Positions 1-7,998 of a stretch of 64,000 bases of DNA are shown in pieces. Origin of the DNA: Paenibacillus cymbidii. Its GTDB lineage: Bacteria > Bacillota > Bacilli > Paenibacillales > NBRC-103111. The stretch covers positions 62,001 to 126,000 of the forward strand of contig NZ_SHLX01000008.1 in the NCBI RefSeq assembly GCF_004764705.1, given 5' to 3'. Each line of letters opens with the position of its first letter. The stretch's first letter is position 1. A program made the translations under genes and the position numbers. The notes under the pieces are model-generated. The model made no database searches and had not been told where the DNA came from. It saw only the letters and a program-made list of their open reading frames with translations.

Positions 1-751
1 TCGTATGCCCCAGATTGAGGATCGCGCGCAAATCGCTTTCGCGTTCGTCGCGCGACACGACGATCGACTTGACCCGGCAGCCTTCGTACAACGCATGGGA
101 TAGCGCCTCGGTATCGAGCGCCAGCAGCTTCTCCGCATTGGCGTCGAGCCAGTCGACGAACGCGGCGTCCCAAATAAGCCCATGCTTGACGACTTCCGCC
201 AACCCTTCGCGCACCGTGCGCGGAGGAAGCGATTTCAGCAGGGCGATGTCGTACAGCACAAAATCCGGCTGATGAAACGCGCCGATAATGTTTTTGGCCA
301 GCGGATGGTTGACCGCCGTTTTGCCGCCGACGCTGCTGTCGTGGGCCAGAATCGTCGTCGGAATTTGCACGAAACGAATGCCGCGCATATACGTTGCCGC
401 CACGAAGCCGGCCAAGTCGCCAACGACGCCGCCGCCAAGCGCAATGACCGTCGACTTGCGGTCTAGCCCGCTCTCCAGAGCAACTGTGACGATTTCCTCC
501 AATTGGCGCAGCGACTTGGACTTTTCGCCGGCCGGTACGATTGCCGTTGCCAGCGTATATCCGGCGCCGCGCAGCGTTTCCGCCACGCCTTCCAGATGGA
601 GCGGCGCCACGTTTGTATCGGTGACGATCAAGAGCGGCGACGCCGTCTTGATGCCGTGCTGTGCGAAAATGCCGGCGATGCCGGACAAAATGCCTTCGCC
701 GATATAGATGGGATACGACCGCTCTCCCAGATCGACCGTCAGTTCCCGCAT
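1..751 (-). CDS. aroB: 3-dehydroquinate synthase, C-terminus beyond window
   Basis: Second step of the shikimate pathway: cyclises DAHP to 3-dehydroquinate in the cytoplasm, using NAD and a divalent metal. About 250 residues are visible from ATG at 751; the gene continues past base 1, so roughly the last third is missing. The frame shows the NAD-binding GGGVVGD (106-112), DSSVGGK (138-144) and the REGLAEVVKHG stretch (181-191) holding a metal ligand Glu. It starts one base after the aroC stop, so the two are almost certainly cotranscribed and coupled, as in the Bacillus aroC-aroB-aroH cluster. Nothing looks damaged. Confidence 0.96.
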   Translation of the reverse strand, partial: MRELTVDLGERSYPIYIGEGILSGIAGIFAQHGIKTASPLLIVTDTNVAPLHLEGVAETLRGAGYTLATAIVPAGEKSKSLRQLEEIVTVALESGLDRKSTVIALGGGVVGDLAGFVAATYMRGIRFVQIPTTILAHDSSVGGKTAVNHPLAKNIIGAFHQPDFVLYDIALLKSLPPRTVREGLAEVVKHGLIWDAAFVDWLDANAEKLLALDTEALSHALYEGCRVKSIVVSRDERESDLRAILNLGHT

Positions 752-752
752 C

Positions 753-1916
753 TTAGTACCTCTCCACTTGCGCCTTGTAGCTTTCGTAATTGGCGCGAAT
801 TTCTTCGAGCGAATCTCCGCCGAATTTATCCAGGAAGGCACACGCTACTTCCCAGGCGACGACGCTTTCCATAATAACCGCCGCTGCGGGCACGGCGCAT
901 GTGTCGGAACGCTCGACCTGGGCGGTGAACGCTTCCTTCGTGTCGATATCGACCGACGGCAGCGCCTTGTAGAGCGTGGCGATCGGTTTCATGATGCCGC
1001 GCACGACAATCGGCTCGCCCGTCGTCATGCCGCCCTCGAAGCCGCCGGCGCGGTTGGATGCGCGATTGAAGCCTTCGCCCTGCTTATATTCGATCGGATC
1101 GTGCACTTGCGAGCCTTTCAGCGCGCCTGCCGCGAAACCAAGGCCAAACTCGACGCCCTTGAACGCATTGATCGACACGACCGCCTGGGCGATCCGGCCG
1201 TCCAGCTTGCGATCCCATTGCACATGGCTGCCAAGGCCGACCGGGCAGCCTTCGACGATCACTTCGACGATGCCGCCAAGCGTATTGCCTTCTGCCTTCG
1301 CCGCGTCGATTGCCGCGATGATCTTCGCTTCCGCTTCGTCGTCGACGACGCGCACCTGCGACGCTTCCGTACGCGCGATCAGCTCTTCGATCGGCAGTTC
1401 CGGCCGCTTCGCTTCCACTTCGCCGATACGCACGACATGGCACGCCGTACGAATGCCGAACTCCTGCAGCAGCCGCATCGCCACCGCGCCGCAAGCGACG
1501 CGCACCGTCGTTTCGCGGGCGCTCGAACGCTCCAGGATGTTGCGCAGGTCGCGCTGGTTGTATTTAAGCCCGCCGTTCAGATCGGCATGTCCCGGACGGG
1601 GACGATGAATGCGGCGGCGGCCTTCGTTGTCCTCGTCCACCGGCTCCGCGCCCATCACTTTCGTCCAGTGCGTCCAGTCCTTGTTCTCGACTACGAGCGC
1701 AATCGGCGCTCCCGTCGTTTGGCCGTGGCGCACGCCGCCGACGAATTGCACCGCGTCCTTCTCGATCTGCATGCGCAGCCCGCGGCCATATCCTTTCTGT
1801 CTGCGCGCCAGTTGCTCGTTTATCGCATCCGCCAGAAGCGGCACATTGCTCGGCATTCCTTCAATAATGGCTGTCAGCTGCGGACCGTGCGTCTCGCCCG
1901 CCGTCAAATATCTCAT
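753..1916 (-). CDS. aroC: Chorismate synthase
   Basis: Last step of the shikimate pathway: makes chorismate from EPSP with reduced FMN. The 387-residue protein has the normal family length. The N-terminal [21 protein letters not shown] (107-113) and the RSSARETT loop (130-137) are family signatures. The ATG at 1916 follows a GGGGGA ribosome site at a somewhat long spacing. It is first in the aroC-aroB unit and has its own promoter at 2087-2115, followed by a roughly 165-nt leader. Chorismate is also the substrate of MqnA, encoded a few genes upstream, so this gene feeds both aromatic amino acids and menaquinone. Confidence 0.97.
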   Translation of the reverse strand: MRYLTAGETHGPQLTAIIEGMPSNVPLLADAINEQLARRQKGYGRGLRMQIEKDAVQFVGGVRHGQTTGAPIALVVENKDWTHWTKVMGAEPVDEDNEGRRRIHRPRPGHADLNGGLKYNQRDLRNILERSSARETTVRVACGAVAMRLLQEFGIRTACHVVRIGEVEAKRPELPIEELIARTEASQVRVVDDEAEAKIIAAIDAAKAEGNTLGGIVEVIVEGCPVGLGSHVQWDRKLDGRIAQAVVSINAFKGVEFGLGFAAGALKGSQVHDPIEYKQGEGFNRASNRAGGFEGGMTTGEPIVVRGIMKPIATLYKALPSVDIDTKEAFTAQVERSDTCAVPAAAVIMESVVAWEVACAFLDKFGGDSLEEIRANYESYKAQVERY

Positions 1917-2014
1917 GAACTTGTTTCCCCCTGTTCAAGATTCGCGCCAGTCGAACAACAACCGCCAGGGCGACTCCCGGAAAAGGAGCGTGGCGGCGTC
2001 CGTTCAACCCTCAT
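1913..2014 (-). other. Possible 33-codon upstream ORF in the aroC leader
   Basis: An ATG-started frame of 33 codons ends in a TGA that overlaps the aroC ATG (ATGA), which would couple translation. Its ribosome site is weak and its composition (RTPPRSFSGSRPGG, two Cys) resembles no known leader peptide. Whether it is translated is unknown. Confidence 0.2.
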
Positions 2015-2086
2015 CCGTCGTCCATTAAGGCGCCGAAGCGAAGCGATCCGTACGCTTTAGCGCGTTTCTGCGTTAAGTATGTGCTA

Positions 2087-2115
2087 ATTATAGTACAGCG
2101 CCCCGCATTTGACAA
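2087..2115 (-). promoter_or_regulatory. SigA-type promoter for aroC-aroB
   Basis: On the minus strand, TTGTCA (2115-2110) and TATAAT (2092-2087) are separated by 17 bp. It lies just downstream of a terminator hairpin and about 165 nt upstream of the aroC start, so it should drive aroC-aroB. Confidence 0.75.
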
Positions 2116-2120
2116 GAAAC

Positions 2121-2146
2121 GCAAAATAACCCCACGGCGTGGGGTT
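2121..2146 (-). terminator. Intrinsic terminator after the small HTH-like gene
   Basis: An 8-bp GC-rich stem (AACCCCAC / GTGGGGTT) with a three-base loop is followed on the minus strand by ATTTTG. It ends transcription of the gene at 2209-2379 just before the aroC promoter; its T-run slightly overlaps the -35 side. Confidence 0.65.
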
Positions 2147-2208
2147 GCGCGCTCTTCCAGTCATGCGTCGGCACGCCGAAAGGGCGGCCGCCCGCCAAGC
2201 CGCGGGCG

Positions 2209-2379
2209 CTATCCGTTCACTTTCACTTTGCGCAGACGGTTTGAACCGATATCCTCCCGCGGCACGTCGACCATACCCATGACGCGCATCGAATCGATAC
2301 CGAGTATTTGCGCGCACTCCTGCAACGTAATAAACCCTCTCCGGTAAGCGAATATCACTTTGCGCTTGTCCACGGACAT
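2209..2379 (-). CDS. Small HTH-like protein of unknown function
   Basis: A 56-residue protein, MSVDKRKVIFAYRRGFITLQ onward, chosen to start at ATG 2379 because a strong GGGAGGA site lies five bases upstream; the frame is open nine codons further but without a ribosome site. Residues 15-35 (ITLQECAQILGIDSMRVMGM) resemble the helix-turn-helix of excisionase/MerR-type proteins, and the C-terminus is basic. It has its own terminator and sits between cheR and aroC. I do not recognise a named family; a small DNA-binding or adaptor role is inference only. Confidence 0.7.
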   Translation of the reverse strand: MSVDKRKVIFAYRRGFITLQECAQILGIDSMRVMGMVDVPREDIGSNRLRKVKVNG

Positions 2380-2459
2380 TCCTCCCAAACGGCTTGCGCT
2401 CCGCAAGCGCTGATCCTGATACCGGTAGTATAGGAATTATTGGAAGCGGTTATGCACGA

Positions 2460-3242
2460 TCAGCGCCTGCGGTAAAAAAACGTATCCGCCGGCTCCAGTC
2501 CGTACTGCCCGGGCGAAAAAATTTGCTCTGTGCTGCCGACAAACAGAATGCCGCCCGGCCTCAGCGCCTGGGCGAACTTGTGATAAAGCATGTGTTTCGC
2601 TTCTTCGGTAAAATAAATCATCACATTGCGGCAAACGATCAGGTCGAACGACGTTTCGAACGTGTCGAGCAGCAGGTTCTGCTTGCGGAACGTAACGGCC
2701 TTCTTCAATTCGTCCGCGATCTTGAACGTTGCCGTCGTTTTGTCGCTGGTGAAAAATTTGTCTATGTATTTGCGCGGCACGTCGCGGACGGAACGATCCA
2801 GGTAGATGCCGGCCCGCGCCTTCTCCAGCGCGCCGTCGTCGATGTCGGTCGCCGACACGTAAGCGTCCTGCAGCGCCCTGAGCTCCGCCAAAATCATCGC
2901 AAGCGTATACGGCTCTTCGCCGGTCGAGCAGGCCGCGCTCCAGACGCGCAGTTTGCGGTTTGCCCGCAGCATGTCCGGAATGAAGCGCGATTCGAGGATT
3001 TCCCAGCGGTTCGGATTGCGCCAAAACTCGGAAACGTTGATCGTCATCCGGTCGAGAAATTCGTACAGGAGCGATTTATCCTTCACCAGCGCGTCAAAAT
3101 AGGAAGCGAACGTGGTATGGCCTTTTTTCATCCGCAGTGTGGTCAATCGACGTTTCATTTGCGCTTCTTTGTACTGGTTCAAGTCGATTGTCGTGTAGTC
3201 TTTGATTTTGCTCACAAAAAGGGAAAAATCCCGGTCCTCCAT
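2460..3242 (-). CDS. cheR: CheR-type chemoreceptor glutamate methyltransferase
   Basis: Transfers methyl groups from S-adenosylmethionine to glutamates of chemoreceptors during adaptation in chemotaxis. At 260 residues it has the family length. An N-terminal helical domain (1-75) with the basic KRRLTTLRMKK stretch precedes the SAM-binding fold, whose ACSTGEEPY motif is at 104-112; DLIVCRNVMIYF near residue 200 is the characteristic later motif. The ATG at 3242 has GGGAGG about 11 bases upstream, a little far but the only good candidate. As in B. subtilis it sits between ndk and aroC, away from other chemotaxis genes. Confidence 0.95.
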   Translation of the reverse strand: MEDRDFSLFVSKIKDYTTIDLNQYKEAQMKRRLTTLRMKKGHTTFASYFDALVKDKSLLYEFLDRMTINVSEFWRNPNRWEILESRFIPDMLRANRKLRVWSAACSTGEEPYTLAMILAELRALQDAYVSATDIDDGALEKARAGIYLDRSVRDVPRKYIDKFFTSDKTTATFKIADELKKAVTFRKQNLLLDTFETSFDLIVCRNVMIYFTEEAKHMLYHKFAQALRPGGILFVGSTEQIFSPGQYGLEPADTFFYRRR

Positions 3243-3383
3243 GGACGAATACGCCTCCCTGACGATTTGCGCCGCGCCTTTTTATAGGCTTATGCGACTA
3301 TTTTCGCGCGCAGAGAGTTTATATTCCATGAGGACCGGGCATTTTCCTTCTTGCCTGCAAGCAGATTGCGTCGAATCTTGGAA

Positions 3384-3827
3384 CTAGATCCAGTGGTTGA
3401 CCGGCTCGTCGTATGTCACCAGCTCGTCCGGCGTAAAATAGTTGCCGATTTCCCGCTCCGCGCTCTCCGGAGAATCGGAGCCGTGTATCAAATTGCGCTG
3501 CGTATGTACCGCGAAATCGCCGCGAATCGTGCCGGCGGTCGCTTCGAGTGAATTCGTTTTGCCCATCATGGCGCGGGACAACGCAATGACTTGATCGCCT
3601 TCCCATACCATGGCGAATACGGGGCCCGACGTAATAAACGCCATCAGCCCGTCGTAGAACGGCTTGCCTTCATGCTCGGCATAGTGGAACGCCGCTTTCT
3701 CTTGCGATACCCGCATCAGCTTGGCGGCAACAAGCCGGAACCCCTTTTGTTCGAATCGTTTGACGATTTCCCCGATCAACCCGCGCGACACGCCGTCCGG
3801 CTTGACCATCAGGAACGTTCTCTCCAT
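3384..3827 (-). CDS. ndk: Nucleoside diphosphate kinase
   Basis: Balances nucleoside triphosphate pools by moving the gamma-phosphate of ATP to NDPs through a phosphohistidine. The 147-residue protein is of normal length. The catalytic histidine is H115 in RNLIHGSDS, and [13 protein letters not shown] opens the protein as expected. A strong AAAGGAG site precedes the ATG at 3827. It has its own promoter (3888-3917) and follows hepT, keeping the hepT-ndk-cheR-aroC order of Bacillus. All expected residues are present. Confidence 0.97.
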   Translation of the reverse strand: MERTFLMVKPDGVSRGLIGEIVKRFEQKGFRLVAAKLMRVSQEKAAFHYAEHEGKPFYDGLMAFITSGPVFAMVWEGDQVIALSRAMMGKTNSLEATAGTIRGDFAVHTQRNLIHGSDSPESAEREIGNYFTPDELVTYDEPVNHWI

Positions 3828-3887
3828 GTGCGATCTCCTTTCATGCTTCTTTCATTCCTTTTTTATGCTCGCATCAGCATTAGCTAC

Positions 3888-3917
3888 ACTATACCACTCC
3901 GCAGATGCCCTTTACAA
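3888..3917 (-). promoter_or_regulatory. Putative SigA promoter for ndk
   Basis: On the minus strand, TTGTAA (3917-3912) and TATAGT (3893-3888) are 18 bp apart, about 60 nt upstream of the ndk start. Both boxes match the housekeeping consensus at four or more positions. Confidence 0.55.
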
Positions 3918-3922
3918 ACGGC

Positions 3923-3954
3923 AAGCCGCTTGCGGCAAGGGCTGCAAGCGGCTT
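3923..3954. other. Perfect 11-bp inverted repeat between hepT and ndk
   Basis: AAGCCGCTTGC and GCAAGCGGCTT flank a 10-base loop just after the hepT stop. The minus-strand side lacks a clear T-run (GCCGTTTG follows), so it is an imperfect terminator at best; it may still terminate or protect the hepT message end. Confidence 0.45.
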
Positions 3955-3962
3955 TATGCCGA

Positions 3963-4937
3963 TCAGTTGCTTCGGCTGCCGACGAAATGGGCGATGCGGA
4001 TCAAATCGCGTTTCGTCTGCCGGTCCGGCAGCGCGTCGAGCGAACGAATCGCCCGTTCGATATATCGTTCGGCAATCCGTTCCGCCTGTTTGAGTCCGAC
4101 GCTGGTGCGCACCAGCCCGATGAACGTGTCGACGTTCGTCTGCCCGTCGGCGGCCTGGATCCGGTCCAGCTCGGCCAATAGCCGCTCGCGCCGGTCCGGC
4201 TCGCGCAAGGCCAGCAGCACCGGCAGCGTGATGTTGCCCTGTCTGACGTCGCTGCCGGGCGGTTTGCCGAGCTGCTGCTCGGTACCGCACAAGTCGAGCA
4301 CGTCGTCGCGGATCTGGAACGCCATGCCGACATTGTAACCATAGGAATACAGCTTTCGGGCGAGCGGCTCCGGCGCATTGGCGGCGATGGCACCGAGCTG
4401 GCAGCTGATGGCGATGAGCAGCGCCGTCTTGCGTTTGATGCGCAGCAAGTAGTCGCGCACCGTCTGGCCCGTATGGAAGAAGAAACGGATCTGCTCCATT
4501 TCGCCGATGGACATTTCGACGATCGCCTTGGACATGATCTGATGCACAAGCGGATTCGGCAGCTGCGTCACGACGCCGAGCGCTTTGGCGAATATGTAGT
4601 CGCCCGTATACATGGCGATCCGGTTGTCCCACTTCGACTTCACGGTCAACTGGCCGCGTCTCGTATCCGCGTCGTCGATCACGTCGTCGTGCACGAGCGA
4701 AGCCATGTGGATCAGCTCCATCGGCACGGCGACCAGCTTGAGCGTTTCGGTGGAATAGTCGCCGAGCTCGCCCGCCAGCAACACGAAGATCGGTCGAATT
4801 CGTTTGCCGCCCGCCTTCAGCAGATGGACCGACGTTTCCCGCAGCATCGCATGCTCGGAAAACACGCCGCGCTCCAGCTCCTTTTCGATGTAGGCCATAT
4901 CTCTTTTTTTGCGTGCATAAATATCGATGATGTTCAT
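3963..4937 (-). CDS. hepT: Heptaprenyl diphosphate synthase, catalytic component II
   Basis: A trans-prenyltransferase that elongates farnesyl diphosphate with isopentenyl diphosphate to the C35 tail of menaquinone-7, working with HepS. The 324-residue protein has both aspartate-rich motifs: DDVID (84-88) and DDVLD (211-215), plus GGKRIRP (43-49). The ATG at 4937 overlaps the mqnA stop by four bases (ATGA), so the two are translationally coupled. The neighbours mqnA, ubiX, ubiA, menG and hepS form the rest of the quinone cluster. Confidence 0.95.
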   Translation of the reverse strand: MNIIDIYARKKRDMAYIEKELERGVFSEHAMLRETSVHLLKAGGKRIRPIFVLLAGELGDYSTETLKLVAVPMELIHMASLVHDDVIDDADTRRGQLTVKSKWDNRIAMYTGDYIFAKALGVVTQLPNPLVHQIMSKAIVEMSIGEMEQIRFFFHTGQTVRDYLLRIKRKTALLIAISCQLGAIAANAPEPLARKLYSYGYNVGMAFQIRDDVLDLCGTEQQLGKPPGSDVRQGNITLPVLLALREPDRRERLLAELDRIQAADGQTNVDTFIGLVRTSVGLKQAERIAERYIERAIRSLDALPDRQTKRDLIRIAHFVGSRSN

Positions 4938-5806
4938 TCGTTCACCCGTACCGCCTTATTGAGATCGACGTCCCATATGTGAAGCGCCGCTGGCCGCTCG
5001 AGCAAGCCAAGCTCCCAGGCGCAATCGAAATAGTAGCGCAGCCCGGCTTGCTGCTCCCGGCCGAAATCGCTGCTCAAATGGGCGAAATAATGCCGCCAGT
5101 ACGACGGGCTGCCGCCAATCGTGCGCACCGCTTCCGTCACAAGCGTTTCCGGATCGAGTTTGGCCTGCTCCTTGCTTGCCTGGAAGGCGGCATGCAGCTC
5201 GGCGATCAGTTCGCCGCAACGTTCGGCGGCTTCCTTGCGCAGCGCCCAGACGGCGAAGCTCATCCAATGACCGGTATGGCGGCGCCACAGCTCGCCGAGG
5301 TCGGTGACCAGGTATTCGCCGCTGCGGTCGTTGGCCCAGTGGGCGCGAATCGCGTCGTCGCCGATCAGCAGCGCCGCGTCGGCTTGCGCCATCATGTCCG
5401 GCAGCGAAGGCGCCGCGTCAAAATAAGTTGGCGACGCGCCGTAATACTTGGCGAGCAATATTTTGAGCAGGTTGACCGAAGTTGCCGAGGTGGTCGGCAG
5501 TGCAAACGTACCGGCAAGCGTTTGCGCAAGCGGCTGGCGATGGAACAACAGAATCGAATTGACGTGCCCGAACGCGCTCACCGACAGGTCCGGCAGCAGC
5601 ACGTAACGATCCCCGGCCTCCCCGTAAGCGAACGACGAGATCGGCCCGAGATCTACTTCGCCCCGCGCCATTGCCCGGTTGAGCCCGGACGGCACCTCGG
5701 CGACGATCGTCGTCCGTTCGGCGAACCGTTCGTAATCGAAATGATGAAAGACCGGCCATACATTGGCGTAGCTGATTCTCCCGATGCGTATCTTAGCGTT
5801 GTTCAT
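4934..5806 (-). CDS. mqnA: Chorismate dehydratase, futalosine menaquinone pathway (MqnA)
   Basis: Dehydrates chorismate to 3-enolpyruvoyl-benzoate, the first step of the futalosine route to menaquinone. The 290-residue protein opens IRIGRISYANVWPVFHHF, typical of the MqnA/MqnD substrate-binding-like fold. The ATG at 5806 has GGGGAG upstream; the open frame beyond it lies within ubiX and is not used. It overlaps ubiX by 14 bases and hepT by four, an arrangement typical of a tight operon. B. subtilis lacks this gene here and uses the classical Men route, so its presence points to futalosine-type synthesis. MqnD is the main alternative, but chorismate synthase nearby and the sequence start favour MqnA. 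Confidence 0.88.
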   Translation of the reverse strand: MNNAKIRIGRISYANVWPVFHHFDYERFAERTTIVAEVPSGLNRAMARGEVDLGPISSFAYGEAGDRYVLLPDLSVSAFGHVNSILLFHRQPLAQTLAGTFALPTTSATSVNLLKILLAKYYGASPTYFDAAPSLPDMMAQADAALLIGDDAIRAHWANDRSGEYLVTDLGELWRRHTGHWMSFAVWALRKEAAERCGELIAELHAAFQASKEQAKLDPETLVTEAVRTIGGSPSYWRHYFAHLSSDFGREQQAGLRYYFDCAWELGLLERPAALHIWDVDLNKAVRVNE

Positions 5807-6401
5807 CCGGTTCTCCCCATCTTCTGTACAAATCGTGATCGACGCCCATCTGGTCCAGCACTTTGCCGACGAGGAAATCGACGACTTCCGCAAGCGATTG
5901 CGGCTTATGGTAGAAAGCCGGCATCGCCGGGATAATGCGCGCCCCAAGCCGCGCCAGCGTCAGCATGTTCTCCAGATGGACCGCATGCAGCGGCGTCTCC
6001 CGCGGCACGACGAGCAGCGGCCGGCATTCCTTGAGCATGACGTCGGCAGCGCGCTCGATCAGGTTGTCCGACGCGGCGCGGGCGATGCCGGACAATGTGC
6101 CCATCGAACACGGCACCACGACCATGCCGGCGGTGCGGAACGAGCCGCTGGCGACGCTTGCGCCGATGTCCTGCACGGGATGATGGATCAGCTTGCCGGG
6201 CAAGCCGGCGAACTTCGATTCCAGCGTTTGCTTGCGCCGCGCCGCGTCCCAGCCGAGCTCGTCCGACAGCACCCGCCAGCCGGCATCGCTAATAATCAGA
6301 TGCACGTCCCGGCCGGAAGCAAGCAGCGTTTCGCACAGCCGCACGCCGTAAATCGCTCCGCTCGCCCCCGTCATTGCCACGATCCAGTTTCCTTTCACCA
6401 T
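5793..6401 (-). CDS. ubiX: UbiX-type flavin prenyltransferase
   Basis: Makes prenylated FMN, the cofactor of UbiD-type decarboxylases, from FMN and dimethylallyl phosphate. The 202-residue protein shows the N-terminal flavin loop MTGASGAIYGVRL (10-22), SGSFRTAGM and PCSMGTLSGIA, all UbiX signatures. It lies inside the quinone operon, so it likely supports a UbiD-type decarboxylase of the futalosine route; no such ubiD gene is in this window. The ATG at 6401 overlaps the ubiA end by seven bases and has only a weak ribosome site, consistent with coupling; a GTG seven codons on (I-V-A-M) is an alternative. Confidence 0.9.
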   Translation of the reverse strand: MVKGNWIVAMTGASGAIYGVRLCETLLASGRDVHLIISDAGWRVLSDELGWDAARRKQTLESKFAGLPGKLIHHPVQDIGASVASGSFRTAGMVVVPCSMGTLSGIARAASDNLIERAADVMLKECRPLLVVPRETPLHAVHLENMLTLARLGARIIPAMPAFYHKPQSLAEVVDFLVGKVLDQMGVDHDLYRRWGEPDEQR

Positions 6402-7267
6402 GTTGCGACCAACAAATCGACGAGTGTAAAAGCGAACACAACGATGCTAAGCACCCCGTTCATGGTGAAAAAAGCGGTGTTCAGCTTGGACAGGTCATTC
6501 GGCGACACGATGTAATGCTCGTAGAACAAGATGAGATAAGCGATCATGATGCCCGCAAAATACCACCAGCCGAGATCGGTCATCGCGAACAGCGCGATCA
6601 GCCCGACAGCGGTTAGAATATGAAACGCTCGGGCCAGCGCCAGCGCGCCGCGGATGCCGAAACGGCCCGGTATCGAATGAAGCTTCTCCTTGCGGTCAAA
6701 CTCCATGTCCTGGCAAGCGTAAATGACGTCGAAACCGGCTGTCCAGAACGCAATCGCGATGTAAAAGACGATGGCCGTTCCGTCAATCGTGCCGCTGACC
6801 GCCACCCAGCCGCCAAGCGGGGCAAGCGCGATCGTCATGCCAAGTATCAAGTGACACGCCCAGGTAAACCGCTTCGTGTAGGAATAAAAAACGGTCATAA
6901 AAACGGCGATCGGCATCAGCTCCATCGCCAGCTTGCTCAATTGGGACGCGGCGACGAACAGAACCGCGAACGAGACGATGATGAAGACGATGACTTCCTT
7001 GGATGACAGCAGCCCGGCCGGTATGGCGCGGCCCGCGGTGCGCGGATTGCGTTTATCGATCGCGCGGTCGATGACGCGGTTCAGTCCCATCGCGGCGCTG
7101 CGAGCGCCGACCATGCACAGTGTGATCCAGCCGATTTGCTCCCACGACGGGAGCTTGTCGTTCACAACGACGCTGCCGAGCAACGCCCCCATGTAAGCGA
7201 AAGGAAGGGCGAACAAGGTATGCTCGAATTTGATCATTTCAAGAAAAACTTTGAACTTGTGCAACAT
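6395..7267 (-). CDS. ubiA: UbiA-family prenyltransferase, likely menaquinone tail attachment (MqnP-like)
   Basis: Integral membrane enzyme that joins a polyprenyl diphosphate to an aromatic acid. The 290-residue protein has the first Asp-rich motif N63-R-V-I-D67-R-A-I-D71 and a second near DMEFDRKE, with about eight hydrophobic helices. It is annotated in many genomes as 4-hydroxybenzoate octaprenyltransferase; beside mqnA, ubiX, menG, hepS and hepT, the more likely substrate is the naphthoate product of the futalosine route with heptaprenyl diphosphate. The ATG at 7267 was chosen because GGAGTGA, overlapping the menG stop, precedes it; the upstream open frame is a menG shadow. Confidence 0.88.
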   Translation of the reverse strand: MLHKFKVFLEMIKFEHTLFALPFAYMGALLGSVVVNDKLPSWEQIGWITLCMVGARSAAMGLNRVIDRAIDKRNPRTAGRAIPAGLLSSKEVIVFIIVSFAVLFVAASQLSKLAMELMPIAVFMTVFYSYTKRFTWACHLILGMTIALAPLGGWVAVSGTIDGTAIVFYIAIAFWTAGFDVIYACQDMEFDRKEKLHSIPGRFGIRGALALARAFHILTAVGLIALFAMTDLGWWYFAGIMIAYLILFYEHYIVSPNDLSKLNTAFFTMNGVLSIVVFAFTLVDLLVATW

Positions 7268-7271
7268 AGTT

Positions 7272-7988
7272 TCACTCCATCTTCGGAATCGGCTTCCTGC
7301 CGATATGCAGCGCGGCGACGCCTCCGAACAGCGGGTACGTCTCGACGGCATCAAGGCCGGCGGATGCGAACATGGCGGCAAGCTGCTTGTGGTCGGGGAA
7401 GTTGACCAACGATTCGGGCAGCCAGCGGTACTGCTCGTATCGTTTGGCGATCAGCTTGCCGAGCATCGGCAGTATGCGCTGAAAGTATAAATAGTAGATC
7501 GACTTGAACGGCTGCCACGTCGGCTTGGACAGCTCCAGCGAAACAACGAGGCCGCCCGGCTTGACGACGCGGCGCATTTCGCTGATCACTTGCGCGATGT
7601 CGGGCACGTTGCGCAGTGCAAAGCCAATCGTGGCGTAATCGAACGTATCGTCGCCGAACGGCAAGCTCATTGCGTTGCCTTCGACCAGCGTAATCCGGTC
7701 GTCCAGTCCGCGGCCTTTCACTTTCGCAGCGCCGTACTCCAGCATGTTGCGGCTGAAGTCAAGCCCCGCAATCGCGCCGCTGCCGCTGGCATTCGCCAGG
7801 TCGATCGTCCAGTCGCACGTGCCGCAGCAGACGTCGATCGCCGTGGAGCCGGGCTTTACCTTCATTTTGGCCATTGTAAAACGCCGCCACGCTTTGTGCC
7901 GGCGAAAGCTGATAATATCGTTCATCAAATCGTATTTCGGCGCCACGCTTTCGAACACCGCATGCACAAACTGTTCCTTTGACTTCAT
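7272..7988 (-). CDS. menG: Demethylmenaquinone methyltransferase
   Basis: Last step of menaquinone synthesis: C-methylates demethylmenaquinone using S-adenosylmethionine. The 238-residue protein belongs to the UbiE/MenG family: SAM motif I is IDVCCGTCDW (51-60), and later family motifs include GFALRNVPD and SLELSKPTW. The ATG at 7988 has a strong AGGAG seven bases upstream and starts 10 bases after hepS. In Bacillus the order is hepS-menG-hepT; here three extra genes (ubiA, ubiX, mqnA) separate menG from hepT. Confidence 0.96.
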   Translation of the reverse strand: MKSKEQFVHAVFESVAPKYDLMNDIISFRRHKAWRRFTMAKMKVKPGSTAIDVCCGTCDWTIDLANASGSGAIAGLDFSRNMLEYGAAKVKGRGLDDRITLVEGNAMSLPFGDDTFDYATIGFALRNVPDIAQVISEMRRVVKPGGLVVSLELSKPTWQPFKSIYYLYFQRILPMLGKLIAKRYEQYRWLPESLVNFPDHKQLAAMFASAGLDAVETYPLFGGVAALHIGRKPIPKME

Positions 7989-7998
7989 TGCGCTTCTC

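Noticed and set aside
708..2060. 450-codon plus-strand frame over aroC
   Set aside because: Shadow of aroC, with no ribosome site or homology-like motifs.
3923..3954. Calling the 11-bp inverted repeat a definite terminator of hepT
   Set aside because: No T-run follows on the minus strand; listed only as an inverted repeat.
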